Source: Melampsora larici-populina 98AG31
Lineage: Eukaryota > Basidiomycota > Pucciniomycetes > Pucciniales > Melampsoraceae
Length of the DNA stretch: 64,000 bases
Direction of reading: 5' to 3'
Assembly (NCBI RefSeq): GCF_000204055.1
Contig: NW_006768779.1
Span: 1-64,000 of the forward strand
Shown: positions 48,833 through 59,933 of the stretch, piece by piece
Layout of the letters: every line of letters starts with the position of its first letter
How positions within the stretch are numbered: position 1 is the first letter of the stretch
Notes under the pieces: model-generated
Told to the model about the DNA's origin: nothing
The model's input: only the letters and a program-made list of their open reading frames with translations
The model's database searches: none
Translations under genes and position numbers: made by a program

Positions 48833-48893
48833 GTGGGATTCAAACCCATCTTCCCTCACTGGGTTCAGTGTCTCTACCAACTAGACTATGCAT
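48833..48893 (-). tRNA. tRNA-like sequence (pseudo-tRNA or SINE head)
   Basis: On the minus strand, TAGTCTAGTTGG (A box, 48877-48888) and GGGTTTGAATCCC (B box, about 48834-48846) have the spacing of an intronless tRNA. The T arm folds with a 4-bp stem. The acceptor ends do not pair and the anticodon arm is irregular, so a functional tRNA is unlikely. No amino acid assigned. Confidence 0.35.
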
Positions 48894-49263
48894 CCATGAC
48901 CTGAACTGGTGCAGTAGTTCATTATATCATGCGCTTGGTCTGTGGTATGTGGGTTCATTGATTTACAAATCATTCGGAGATATGTATTGCGTGACATTTG
49001 CAGTAGGCATGTCATGGGAATTTCACGGGGGTGTCAAATACATGTCAGATATATGTCACACTTGCATTGATGAAATAATTTGCACTTCAGCGCATAGTGT
49101 GTGTTGGAAATGCTAAATTATGTGTAGGTATGTCTTCATATTTCATCATCTCATACTAAGTTACATGGGATATACACTGTGTGACTGCCATTTTTCACCG
49201 AGGTGACACCTGGCACTGATTTGTTCCACGGTTGTCCAGTGCGCCATCTGTGATGTCAGTGGC

Positions 49264-49443
49264 GTTCTGATTTTTGCCGCCGGCGGAGAAATGAACATCA
49301 GGCATGGTCTTATCACATGTGTGACATGTAGGCAACTGCACAACCTCTTGTTCAATATATCGCCGTCGGCGATATTTGGAACATTGAAGGCGGGCTATTG
49401 GGCTTTGTGTGTTCTGATTATTGCCGTCGGCGATATTTGGAAC
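49264..49443. repeat. Three class II hairpins
   Basis: At 49264-49296 (inner GCCGCCGGCGG variant), 49350-49382 and 49411-49443 (both with GGCGATATTTGGAAC right arms). They are the last members of the class before the GC-rich element. Confidence 0.8.
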
Positions 49444-49447
49444 AGGG

Positions 49448-49564
49448 AGCGGACTAACATAAGGGGCTCCGGGCTGCGGGTTGTCAATTAGTCCGCTCCT
49501 CAGCCAAAAAGCGGACTAAGCGGACTAACCCGGGGCGCTACGGGACTCCGTCCCGTAGCTAGGG
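49448..49564. repeat. Palindromic-word element ending GTAGCTAGGG, copy 2
   Basis: Word AGCGGACTAA (49448-49457), then GGCTCCGGGCT, then TTAGTCCGCT (49488-49497), CCTCAGCCAAAA, then AGCGGACTAAGCGGACTAA (49510-49528), then a perfect hairpin TACGGGAC-TCC-GTCCCGTA (49539-49557) running into GTAGCTAGGG (49555-49564). Confidence 0.65.
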
Positions 49565-50790
49565 AAGATTGGTGTTATTTCTAAATAAAGGTAGGCCAAA
49601 TGAACTCACCGTAATGATCACTCAAGGAGATGAGTTCAGTCCAGTTCGGGTACACCATTCAGGTATTTTTGATTAATTCAGTTAGTACACTTCAGTGTCT
49701 ACAAAGGCTTTGGTATTTCTATTGTGAATGCTTGCCATGTCAGGTTCAGTGAATCAAGAGCAAAAAGCTATATGAGGAATTGGTTTGTGTACAACTTGAG
49801 ATAGGTTTCAGGTACCTTTTGCTGTTGTTGAAAGTGATGTGGTGTCTTTCTGCATTCAAAGGGAAATGTGTCCAATGACAGATTGTAGGTATTGTAGGTG
49901 ACCGCGGCTTTGGTATTATTGTGGTATGCACCTATGCCACTGATTAAGTATTCTGTGTAGCCTGATAAATTCCTTGTCATCAACCATTACGCTGAGAGGA
50001 TGGGACCTGTACGAGGAGTGAAAAACACGACTGTACAGACCTCTCGCTATGAATGTGTAGGATGAACAAATTGTTTGGAGTCAGCATGGTATATTTTTAC
50101 TTTCATTAATGGTTTTGTTTGATGGATTGAAGATTTGTCTTTGATCCACTGAACATCTTGTAGCATCAACATGGTGGGAGAATGCTATTCTACAAGGTAT
50201 GATTTGGTGACACAGAGCCCTTGAAGAGTTGCGGCACGTATCAGGACATTGTCGCCTCGGAATGGGAGTCAGGTTTCTCAAAAGACTTTTACTTTGTGTG
50301 ATCTGATGCAGATGTTCAATGTGTCCCATGTGCCCTGCTAGTTGTGGGATGATGAATGTATGTGGCATTTGGATTGATTTATGCAATGACCATTCATTTG
50401 TACACGTGACAGTAATATTTCATTACCCGGTACGGTGGAGTAAACCAATATACCCCCATTCACTTGAGGATTAACCTGGATATATGCCAATACATACCAT
50501 GGTTATGTCTTGGTTGAGCATCCTTGTCATTGTTTGAATACTTTGTTATTTATACATCGTCATGTACTACGTAATTTCAATGTACAGCATTGTTTGAATA
50601 AGCTTATATTGATACATGCTCCTGCGTCCTTGCGTTTGCTGATGTACTATGTAATTCCAATGTGCAGTCATTGTATTTGATTGTGGTGTCAGCTGAGTGT
50701 GATGCCATTGGGTGTTGTACTGATGTGATTTGTAAAGTACCACCCTCACATTCAACAGCAGAGTCACCCATGGTAAAGTATAACTGACAG
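49565..50790. other. No gene recognised
   Basis: Ordinary-composition DNA with short frames only. A small duplicated phrase around AATTTCAATGTACAGCATTG / AATTCCAATGTGCAGTCATTG (near 50573 and 50653) is the only structure noticed. Confidence 0.4.
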
Positions 50791-50792
50791 GT

Positions 50793-50977
50793 AAAGTCCG
50801 CCGACATTGAGGTTTTGGCGGACTTTGAGCCACGAAGCATAATTAAACTCCGCCAAATGGCTCCTTACGGCGGAGTTTTGTGCTGAGGTTGCCTGAAAGT
50901 CCGCCAAAATGCACATCTCGGCGGAGTTTTTCATGTTCATCTTCACAGTCCGCCGGAGTGAGTGTGTGGGCGGAGTT
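50793..50977. repeat. Four class III hairpins (TCCGCC...GGCGGA)
   Basis: Arms: AAAGTCCGCC 50793-50802 with GGCGGACTTT 50817-50826; AAACTCCGCC 50845-50854 with GGCGGAGTTT 50869-50878; AAAGTCCGCC 50896-50905 with GGCGGAGTTTT 50920-50930; CAGTCCGCC 50946-50954 with GGCGGAGTT 50969-50977. Spacing is about 50 bp. The first two differ by a paired G/C swap in both arms. Confidence 0.85.
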
Positions 50978-51094
50978 CACAGCCTGGGCGTCCCGCTTTT
51001 TGAGGCTCCGGGCTCCGGGCACGCCGGCGGGACGCCCTGCCGCTAAAAGGCGTCCCGGCCTCGAGGGCTTGGGGCCGGGGTCTGGTAGCTAGGG
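50978..51094. repeat. Palindromic-word element ending GGTAGCTAGGG, copy 3
   Basis: GC-rich. Word GGGCGTCCCGC (50986-50996), TTTTTGA, GGCTCCGGGCT (51004-51014, shared with copy 2), GCGGGACGCCC (51027-51037), CTGCCGCTAAAA, GGCGTCCCGG (51049-51058), then GGGGCCGGGGTCT and GGTAGCTAGGG (51084-51094). Confidence 0.6.
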
Positions 51095-52130
51095 CAAATG
51101 ATGTGAAAGCAGCGGTTGAAGCAAAGGTTGTGAGTATATAAGGAGGGGGGTTTCTAGCGAATGGAATCATCATCCTATCATGAGTTTGATTTGATCAATG
51201 TGTGTGTTCTTTCTTTTGTGATCGAGTTCGATTGATGGTTTTAAAAGAGTCTTGAAGTGTTTATTTTCAATCTTGAGGTCTTGTTTGCGTGATTAAGATA
51301 AAATAAGTTGTCTTGAAGAGTTTTGTTGAATTTAAATAAGGCTATTGATAGTGTTTGAGCGTGATCTACGGTGTTCTTGATAACTTGCTGAGAGTGTAGT
51401 GTTTGAGTTATTGATATTGAAGTCTTGATCGGTTGCTGAGCTGGTGTGAAGACGTTGGTCTTATTATTTTATTATTATTATTTTTTTATTCTGTTATTGG
51501 TGTCACGGAGTGTGAAATCTCAAACAACTCGGGGCCAACCCTGAGCACTGGTTCAAATCCCATCCTTTCAACAAATTTGCCAAATTTGAAAATTCCCTTT
51601 CTGGAAATTCGACTTTGCCAATTATTCGAAACAATTAAATTGTTATCACTGGGTTGGAGTACCCAAATTTCTGGAGAATCCCCACCGCCGACAAAACCAC
51701 TTCCCCCCTCTCCAATTGTAAAAGTACACTGCGGACTCAAAATCCAAAAATAGTGAAAAATTGAAATTTGCATAACTTCAGCTATAGACGTTGTGTAGGC
51801 GTATACTGTACACCGCCAGGCTCCGCCAGACTTTGCACATCCATCTACGGGATAAACAAAGTTTTGCGGGAAAAATTCGTGAAGATAGAAAGTTGTTAGA
51901 TTGCTCTGGTTCTTTTCGAACTGCAACAAAAGGTCAAGGGCAGCTTCACCGCACCCGTAGTTTCATCCGCTCTCACAAGTGGTGATTCTTACCCTCTCCG
52001 GCTCAGCCTACGCTACACTGCGTAGGAGTTCTACACTGTCTTCTTTCAAGTCTTTCAACAACAAATCTCCCATTTCATTTCTTTGTTTAGAGTAACTTCC
52101 CTTCCTAATTTTAACTCCATACATATCATA
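51095..52130. promoter_or_regulatory. Upstream region of the KDZ transposase
   Basis: A TATATAAGG box at about 51135 follows the GC-rich element. The rest is T-rich, then a stretch with open frames on both strands (51433-51985) that lack recognised domains. The ATG of the transposase is at 52131. TATA assignment is tentative because it is 1 kb from the start codon. Confidence 0.3.
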
Positions 52131-55100
52131 ATGGGCAAGAAGGGACGTGTGGTCAATTGTCCACTTGGTCCTAAATCGACTAAACGTGCACGCCAAACGC
52201 CCGCTGCATCTTCTTCTCAGCAACTCGCTGCTACTCTGGCGGAGGTTGAAACGACATCTGCCCTTCAAGCTGCCAAGGTGTTGAATACGGCTCTCGCAGT
52301 AAACCAGCAAGTCCAAATCCATCCAAACACAGTTGAAGAAGGACAAGAAGGAGGTGGACCACCATTGAGTGTCAATTTTGATCGGCCTGAGCCCTCCCCA
52401 GACGACTCCGAACATTCTTCTATCCCATCATCTCCTATAGTCAATCCTCCTACACCTGCCTTGACAGGTATAAACCTATCATTTAGAGATTATATTCGTG
52501 GAGACTATTATAAATCAAAGCAACTAACCAAACTCCGGAACTGGAAAAAGGTGTTGGGCCCGATGTTTGTGACCTACATGTCTCAGTCTAACAAAACTGC
52601 GCAATGGGGAAATCATCAAAATTTGAAAGAAGACTTCAACAAAGATTGTGCTTGTGGGGTTGGCAAGCTCAAAACACGATCTGTAGACCTTGTCGACATT
52701 ATATGTGAGTGTCGGTAGTTAAATCTAAATGACTGATATGACGCTAAAGCCATTGTTTGATTGCGTACTGTAGCTCATGAAAAGAAAGAGATTCGATTTT
52801 GCCAATGCACCAGTGATCAAGTCAGATTGATCCGAATGGGCTACATTGGAGGCTCTCCAATCCACCCTCAAACCGCGTTCTCGGTTCGCCTGCTTCGACT
52901 TCATCACACAATGTGGAAGCAGTGTACAGTTCGCATGCAAGGTTTTTCATTGGCAATAGACGAGTTTCTTGATGCCTCTAGCCCTCTCATCCTAGTGCCT
53001 GGAACCACTCAGGCGAGTTTTAGTTTGCTCTCCTGCTTTGTTGGTGTCGTTGAGGTAGAACACCAGCTGACAAACGATCTACATATGTATATGGATTTGA
53101 GCCACATTTATGGCGAAAGACTCTTGCTGCTGCTGTGGATGCGTTTCGACATATGCTGATGATGGAAGACGAGCTATGCGATTTGTCACTCAATCTTTCG
53201 GAGCTGGGCAAGTTGGCCGCCAACTGTCCGCGATGCTTTGGTCATCTCCTCGAAAATGACCAACCTGACGAGCCAGACTTTATAATATGTCTGGATGGTA
53301 ACTTCCAGCATTGAAGACATACCGCCGCAAGTCGTGAGTACAAGGAACAAACAGTATCCTATCCTCCACTGTTCATGAATCCCAATCAAGTGAATGAGTG
53401 GGCTCCGGGAGGATCGCGTAAAAGCGTGGTCTTGATGCGCCGGTGAGTTCAGTCTCACTGTTTGACCGTTTGTCGAATATCACTTAAGTTCAGCCCTCTT
53501 GTGATAGGACCCATGCACGGCACAGCACACAGCCGCTTCTGATCACCGAGGAGCAGCCACTTGGAAGGGGTGCGACAAGACCGGTCTGATTGGCATGGCA
53601 TGCCGCCATGACCACATCTTGTGATTTGTGAATGTGGTGCAAAGTGGTGAAAAGTACGTCTTCATCTTTTCATTTCCCACCTTTACTCATTCATACTAAC
53701 ATATCTTCATTACTCAGACAATACTTTGTGCTGGCTCTGCTGGATGAGATTCTAGCTCATATATCGAATGCATCTGAAGTAGATCGCCCAAAATCCCTGG
53801 GGATACTGTACGATATCGGTTGTACTCTTGAAAAGAGTATCGAGAATGTGAGTAGCACTTACCTTATTTCTATTTACATAGCTATTCAGATTGATTGAGC
53901 CTACCCTCGTTGCTGACACGTGGATGAATTAGAACGAGCTGCTCAAGACCAAGTATCAGGGAGGTCAGCTCAATTTTGGCACAAGTGTATTCCACGCCTA
54001 TGTGCACAGGTGGTCATGCCAATTGGAGTACAATCCTTGTCTCAACAAGGGCTGGGGTCTCTCAGATGGCAAGGGCCTCGAGCGCAACTGGTCATTCCTG
54101 TCTCCATTGGTCATGCCAAATCGATACTCCACCAAACAACATCGACTAGTCAGCTTGTATCTCCGTGCGAAGCATCAAAACACAATTCTACGTGGCAACG
54201 CAGGTAAGTGTCCATAGTTTCTTATGATTGACTTCTCACAAAAAGAGCTTAATTTGTGCTACTTTTCCTACTCAACTGTAAATTCAGTTGGTTCCGCCCA
54301 TAAGAAGCTGAAAGATGCCCAGGCAACTTTTTCTGAAGCAAACAAAAAACTGGATGAGCTTTCGAGAAGCAATCCTCAATATACAGAGGCTTATTTTGAT
54401 GCCCAATGGAACAGACAGCGGTGCTTGCAGCTGGCTGCTATGGAGGACACCAGTCTTAGCAAGCTGGAAGAGCGGGTGGTTGAGTTGGTGGACATGGAGG
54501 AGAACCTCCGAGAGGCACAGTGGGTCACTTCATCTTGATTGTATAGGGCTGGATGCACTAATACATTACCTCCTATTTCAATAGGGCTCAATTAAGACGC
54601 TTGAAAACCCGCCGGAGGCAACAAGCCCGAAACCGAGGAAACCATGTAGACCATGAACTGCTGCTCAGTTTGCCAAATTCTATCCTATTGATGGAAGAGG
54701 CTATTGAAAGCGTGGTTACAGCATTAGGAAGCGAAGAATTTTCAAACATTCGACAAGCCTCGAGTCAGTTTAGATCACTTATCGTATCTTCAATTTGGTC
54801 TATATTGAAAGTTAATCTCATCTTGTTGCAGGTCCAAAGAGCAAGGCACTCATCCAAGTGCGTATGGCAAAGCAAAAGCTTTATGAATCAAAAGTGGGAA
54901 TCTTGGAGGCGCAAAGGAGATGGGAAAGACAGGGGCAAGGTATGTATTTCGTATCTGATTTCTACTTTCTATTGGTTCTTCTTTTGAAACACGATCTAAT
55001 GAGTTTTACACATTCTTGATGGGTGGCAGGCACCCGTGCACAACAAAGTCTCAAACAATTCATGAGAAATAAACAGGCGTTGTTCAAACAAAAGTATGAT

Positions 55101-55945
55101 ACATTTGTACTGAACATGGACAAATACAACGCAATTCGGCCTGTCAGTGATTTATATTGCCCAACTTTTGAGGAGGCGAAGGCACTTCCCATCGACGACA
55201 CTTTCTGGAATATGGGGTTCCTCTCACACCCTGATGAGGCTTGGGCAGTTGATGGTGGTACAAAGGAGGGCATCCAAGCCTTCTTACAGAAACAAAGCTC
55301 GGCTGAAGAGCTTCGTCGTATCAGTCGGGAAGTGCGGCAGATGATGCTATATGCTCTTGAAACACATAATAAGTTTGAACGTGTTCGTGCTTTGTCAGTT
55401 AAAGGTATGATATGTTATTTGCATTCCTATTGAGTTAGTAGTACAGTAGTTTTGAAGCCCAAAATTAACTAAATCGATTTAATGATGTTATAGAATGGGA
55501 TCCGGCATGTACTGGTAAAGATAGCCCTATTGACTTAGTTCAGCCGGGTGGGCGACACACCAAGGAAGTATGGGTTGAATGCCAATTGGTTTTGAGTACA
55601 CTACATATAAACTTGCGTCAGTCACACAGTCGCGAGTGGATGGGCTGGAATTCACATATGATCAAATTACCGAGAGACACCAAACAGTACACCAGAACAT
55701 CAGCTGAATTCGATGATAAGTTGACTGTTGATTGGGGTGATCTTATTGTAAAATGTAAGGCTGACTGGGAGATGAATGTGAACGCACCGTCTCTTGAAGC
55801 CGAGCCGCTTGACAAACAAGAGATTCTTGAGCAGATGATGATATTGTGGGGCGAGGAAGAAGAAGAATTTAGATTGCCACTGGATGAGATCGAGGTTGAG
55901 GATGAATATAAGGTTGAATATGAGGTTGAACTTGAGTATATTTGA
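52131..55945 (+). pseudogene. KDZ-superfamily DNA transposase with CxC-type cysteine cluster (two stops)
   Basis: About eleven exons: 52131-52704, 52774 to about 53017, 53102-53442, 53508-53653, 53718-53847, 53933-54203, 54288-54519, 54585 to about 54763, about 54831-54939, about 55029-55405, about 55494-55945. The N-terminal part is Ser/Pro-rich, followed by a cysteine cluster (KDCACGVGKLKTRSVDLVDI, then FCQCTSDQVRLI). DDE-type residues: Asp in CLDGNF (53294-53296), Asp in YDIGC (53812-53814), Glu in GLERNWSFLSPL (54080-54082). A long coiled-coil C-terminus (LKDAQATFSEANKKLDELSR) follows and ends in an acidic run. In-frame TGA at 53312-53314 (before RHTAAS) and 53622-53624 (before FVNVVQSGEK) break it. 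All catalytic residues remain. The family was described with TET/JBP genes in basidiomycetes. Terminal repeats were not identified. Confidence 0.85.
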
Positions 55946-56219
55946 GATTTGTATGTGTTGTCCATTTCAATTAATTGTTTATATAGGTATTTTATGACTT
56001 TGATGAGCTGCGACGAGGCGATCTTCTTATTTTTTGGCCTAGTTGTAGTTTGATTTTTGTGTTTCCGAAATGAATTCTTTTTCTCATTCAGCTTGATTGT
56101 CGCAAGGCGGGAGATGATGGTCTGGGAATGTTAATGATGAATAATTGGCATAGATAGGTGGGTGTGAACGTGGATCGAGTAAGAGGAGGTGGGGTGATGA
56201 GAGGCCCGGCCTTGAAAAA

Positions 56220-56470
56220 TTTGGAGAAGTCAGGATGGATAGGCTCAGACAAGTCTGCGCATGTCCTGCACAGACATGTCTGTGGCTCTCACACGTCTGT
56301 GAGGGGACTTGTAGAAAATTGGCTGTGAGTCAGCCGCCAGCAGACACATCTTTGCGGTTTTGCGTCTGGAAGGCGCCCTACGGATAGTATCCGCTGGATG
56401 CGTCTTGTTTTTCCTGGGATACTATCCCAGAGGTCTGGTAGACAGAGGTGAGAACGTGTGACGTAGCAGT
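56220..56470. repeat. Palindromes downstream of the KDZ gene
   Basis: CGGATA-G-TATCCG at 56381-56393 and CTGGGATA-C-TATCCCAG at 56414-56430 share a GGATA/TATCC core, with GTCTG/CAGAC words around 56245-56345. They could belong to the transposon's 3' end. From here to 57330 there is only AT-rich DNA. Confidence 0.5.
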
Positions 56471-56999
56471 GGATGAGCCCTCACCCGCCTGGTAGTATTA
56501 CTAGGTGAAGTTTTCAATAAAATTCACCCAATCTTAGATAAGTTCAAAGACGAACATGTTTATAAACTCCAAAAGATTTAAAACTGATCATCTTAAACAA
56601 TTTCAAGTATGTAGTAGTATGTATATAAGTAGCAAATGAAACATATATACAAAAAATTGGTTATAATTCATATGAATTTGTGTGATTTTTTGTTATTATT
56701 CTCCTTTTTAATCTCTCAATCTAGAAGGTATAAGTTGTTTGATAGCTACTTCTTTAATTGAATATAATTTAAATCCATGTGTGTACTTACAAAGTTATGT
56801 TGACTGTTGTTGAAGATCAACATTTTTTTTTTTGAAATTTGAAATTTGAAAATCCAAATTTGAAAATCAAGATTTGAAAATTGAAAATCGAAAATCAAGG
56901 TCCATCAGATCAAGTCTACTCAAATCAACCACAGAACCCTCTTATCATCTTCCAAAAAAACACATCTACTCAAATCAAGTCAACCAAAGTCAATCAACT

Positions 57000-57263
57000 T
57001 GAATCAAAAATCAAAATCAAATCAAAAATCAAATCAAATTTATATCAGATCTAACCTTTTCAAAAGGATAAATCAATTTAGATTACTCCTATCATCTTTT
57101 AAAACAATCAAATCTACTCAAATCAACTTGGATCAAATCATACATAGTATCATTATCCTTTTCAAAATCAAATCAAATCAATCAACAAGGACTCCTATCA
57201 ACTTTTTTTAAATCAACTTTTCATCATCATCAACTTTTTTTAAATCAACTTTTCTTTTCATCG

Positions 57264-57295
<32 letters not shown>

Positions 57296-57300
57296 TATTA
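57000..57300. repeat. A-rich (AATCA)n-like tract and (CAT)n microsatellite
   Basis: Degenerate AAATCAA repeats about 56850-57230, then a CAT/TCA trinucleotide run at about 57258-57294, ending 35 bp before the ATG of the dioxygenase gene. It probably forms the 5' leader. Confidence 0.75.
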
Positions 57301-57330
57301 CTTTTCATCAAAAAATTAGAATAAAATAAT

Positions 57331-59933
57331 ATGTCTGAGTCATCTTTACTCTCAGAAAACATCAGTGATATAAGTGATCAATTTAGCAACTTTCACTTAA
57401 AGGACTATGATTATGAAGTCCCCCTCAATATTTACAAGAGTCCACCTGAGCATCTTAAGCATAAAGATTGGGTTCAAACAGACAATAAACATGATGAATA
57501 TGTATTCAGAGAAAGTATCAGAACTTTGAGAAAAGCTGAATTTGTGCATCTAGACTATGACCTCTACCACATTTCATACCTACTCTCCGTCAAAAATCAA
57601 CCAGTCAATCTCAAGACCAGTCTACAAACACTAATTGCCGATTTTCAACCTCCAAATCTGCCACCAACGGTATCCACTAATCAAAGACTTGTTGGAATGG
57701 CTGAATATTTACTAGATGTCATTGAGAAATACAAAAAGGAAAAAAATGATAAATTACCTTTTTGCCTTAGATATCCTACCTTGGAATCATTAGAGAAAGT
57801 TGTTAATGAGAATGAAAAGAAGATGAAAAGAGTGAAGTATGATCATCCAGTCATCTTTCTTGATGAGGCCAAAAGGACGATTGATATGTTCATTCCACCA
57901 GTCAAAGAACATCATATAGTAGTAAGTCATCTCCATAACCTATTTTTTGTTGTTGTACAAAACAGAGACTAACACATTTGTTGTTTTATTTCCCTCCATC
58001 CTTTTTAGGAGGGATCCGAGTTAGCCTGCTTGAGAGCGTCCTCTATAATTCCCACCACCAGAGTGTCTAACCCACAAATAGATTTAGATTGTTCCCCGGT
58101 TGATCAACATCCAAAATCACCTATACTCCCCTCCAACATCCCTAATCAACCAAGATTTGAAACAAACTCAAGAAAAAAGAAGACTGGAGAAGAAAGAGCA
58201 GAGAAAGCGATTGGTCTGAACAAGGACATTAGTCTGAACTTCATTAGAACTGGCCATGGACTGTGTAGTACATTCAATGCTCATGTATTGTGCTATGCCA
58301 CTGGACAGGTAAGTTTGCTCCTTTCAAGATGTTTCTCCGTATATTTCACCATTAACTTTGATTGAAACAAATCTAATTGACTTTTTCTCCTTTATGAAAT
58401 CAATTCAAATCAACTTATCTTCATTTTTCAAATCCAATCTAACATTTATCAATTTTTGTCAATCAAAATCAATTCAACTCCAATCTTTTTTAATCAAAAC
58501 TCATCTTTTTCGAATGGAATTCAACGCTTATCAACCAAATTCAATCAAAACTCATCTTTTTCGAATGGAATTCAATCTTTTTTGAATGGAATTCAATCGT
58601 TTTACAATCTTTTTTAATCAAAACTCATCTTTTTCAAATGGAATTTTACGTTTATCAATCTTTTTCAATCAAAACCCATCTTTTTTGAATCAAAATTAAT
58701 CATAATCATTCTTTTTCGAATTGAATTTTACGTCGATCAATTGAAATCAATCAAAATCAACTCGACATGTTTCAAATGCCTATTTAGGAACCCCGCGATT
58801 GGATGGATAAAATACTGCAATTTGACTCTGAAGGACAAGTGATTCAGAAGGAAAGACAAGGTCGTCCAAAAAATAAAAATGAGTGGAATAATGTTCCCTA
58901 TGGTGAAAATCAACTTCCGAAACATACACATCTTAAAGAATTATATAAGCAACAGGAAATAGCTTCCTTCACAAAACATACTCGATACTGGCACATTTTT
59001 AATAAAGTTTTGAACTTTGCCTTTACTCCCAAAGAGTATGATCAAGCCGAGGCATGTATTCGAACTTTTCTGGACAACCAAAACAATCCGGAAGGTTCAA
59101 ATGCTGCAACCATGACTGGAGTTGCTGATCATCCTAATCCTGCAGTTGGAAGTAAGTTTTTTACTCAGTTTGATAAATTCTTTAAAGCTTCAAAAGATTG
59201 ATAGTTTTCTCTTTCGCTCTAGATGTCACTGTCAGTTTAAACAGCCAACCCTCTCCTCATCGTGATCCAAAGGATGGTTGTGTTATGGTCTCAGATGTTG
59301 TCCATACCAATACAGTCGGTGGTGAATTTTTGATGTATGAAGTTGGGCTTGCTTCAGAGTGTGAAAACGGCAGTCAAATAGTTGGGCAATTCAATATATT
59401 ATTACTTGGTATTGGGCGAGTGAAGAAGCATCCAAACTTGCCGGACCATCTGACGACAAGACGAACAAGTCTAGCGATATACTCGCATCACAAAATATAT
59501 GAGATAGCTGCTAGATATTCTGCTCTCCTCAAAAAAATGGACGTGAGTTTATATTTGAGTACTCAAGCCTTCATTGTTTAAATGCTGATTTGACTGCATA
59601 TCCTGTTAGTCTCACAGCAATCCTTCCTTATGGCTACCTTTGGAAGACGATCAATCTCATTTGACCGACGAGCAGATCAGAGAAAAGGCTATAGAGAGGG
59701 TGAACACTCAGTATAAGGTGTTTCAAAAGTTACATCCTGACGATTCAGCCTCAACAAGCAAAGATCTTAATGAGATGGCCAAAGCTGCTAGGGCTCAAGA
59801 TTCAGTTTTACAAAAAAAGCACAATGCCAGTCAAAAGCAAAAGCAAAAAAAGAGGAAGTGTGCAAAGAAAGAGGCTGCTCAACAAGCCAAGAAAATGAAG
59901 TTAGATGAACTGTCAGATTCTTTGGAATTATGA
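57331..59933 (+). CDS. TET/JBP-like 2OG-Fe(II) dioxygenase domain protein
   Basis: Five exons with clean GT-AG junctions: 57331-57921, 58009-58308, 58788-59151, 59223-59542, 59610-59933. The N-terminal region has no recognised domain. GLCSTFNAHVLCYATG (exon 2) and WHIFNKVLNFAFTPKEYDQA (exon 3) begin the double-stranded beta-helix region. Exon 4 has the Fe-binding HxD as SPHRDPKDG (codons 59258-59266) and, toward its end, VKKHPNLPDHL followed by TTRRTSLAIYSHHK. That spacing resembles the distal His and 2OG-binding Arg of the TET/JBP family. Exon 5 is a Lys-rich coiled tail (KQKQKKRKCAKKEAAQQAKK), probably nuclear. TET/JBP enzymes oxidise 5-methylcytosine or thymine in DNA. Activity here is inferred. 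No lesion seen. It lies 1.4 kb downstream of the KDZ transposase on the same strand, a pairing known in basidiomycetes. Confidence 0.75.
58309..58787 (+). repeat. Repeat-filled intron 2 of the dioxygenase gene
   Basis: Degenerate tandem units around AAAACTCATCTTTTT and CGAATGGAATTCAA, especially 58490-58700. No coding capacity. Unusually long compared with the other introns of this gene. Confidence 0.7.

Noticed and set aside
48833..48893. Functional tRNA gene
   Set aside because: Acceptor stem does not pair and the anticodon arm is irregular. Kept only as tRNA-like.
51486..51929. 147-codon minus-strand ORF upstream of KDZ
   Set aside because: Overlaps plus-strand frames of similar length, no recognised domain. 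More likely transposon flank than a gene.
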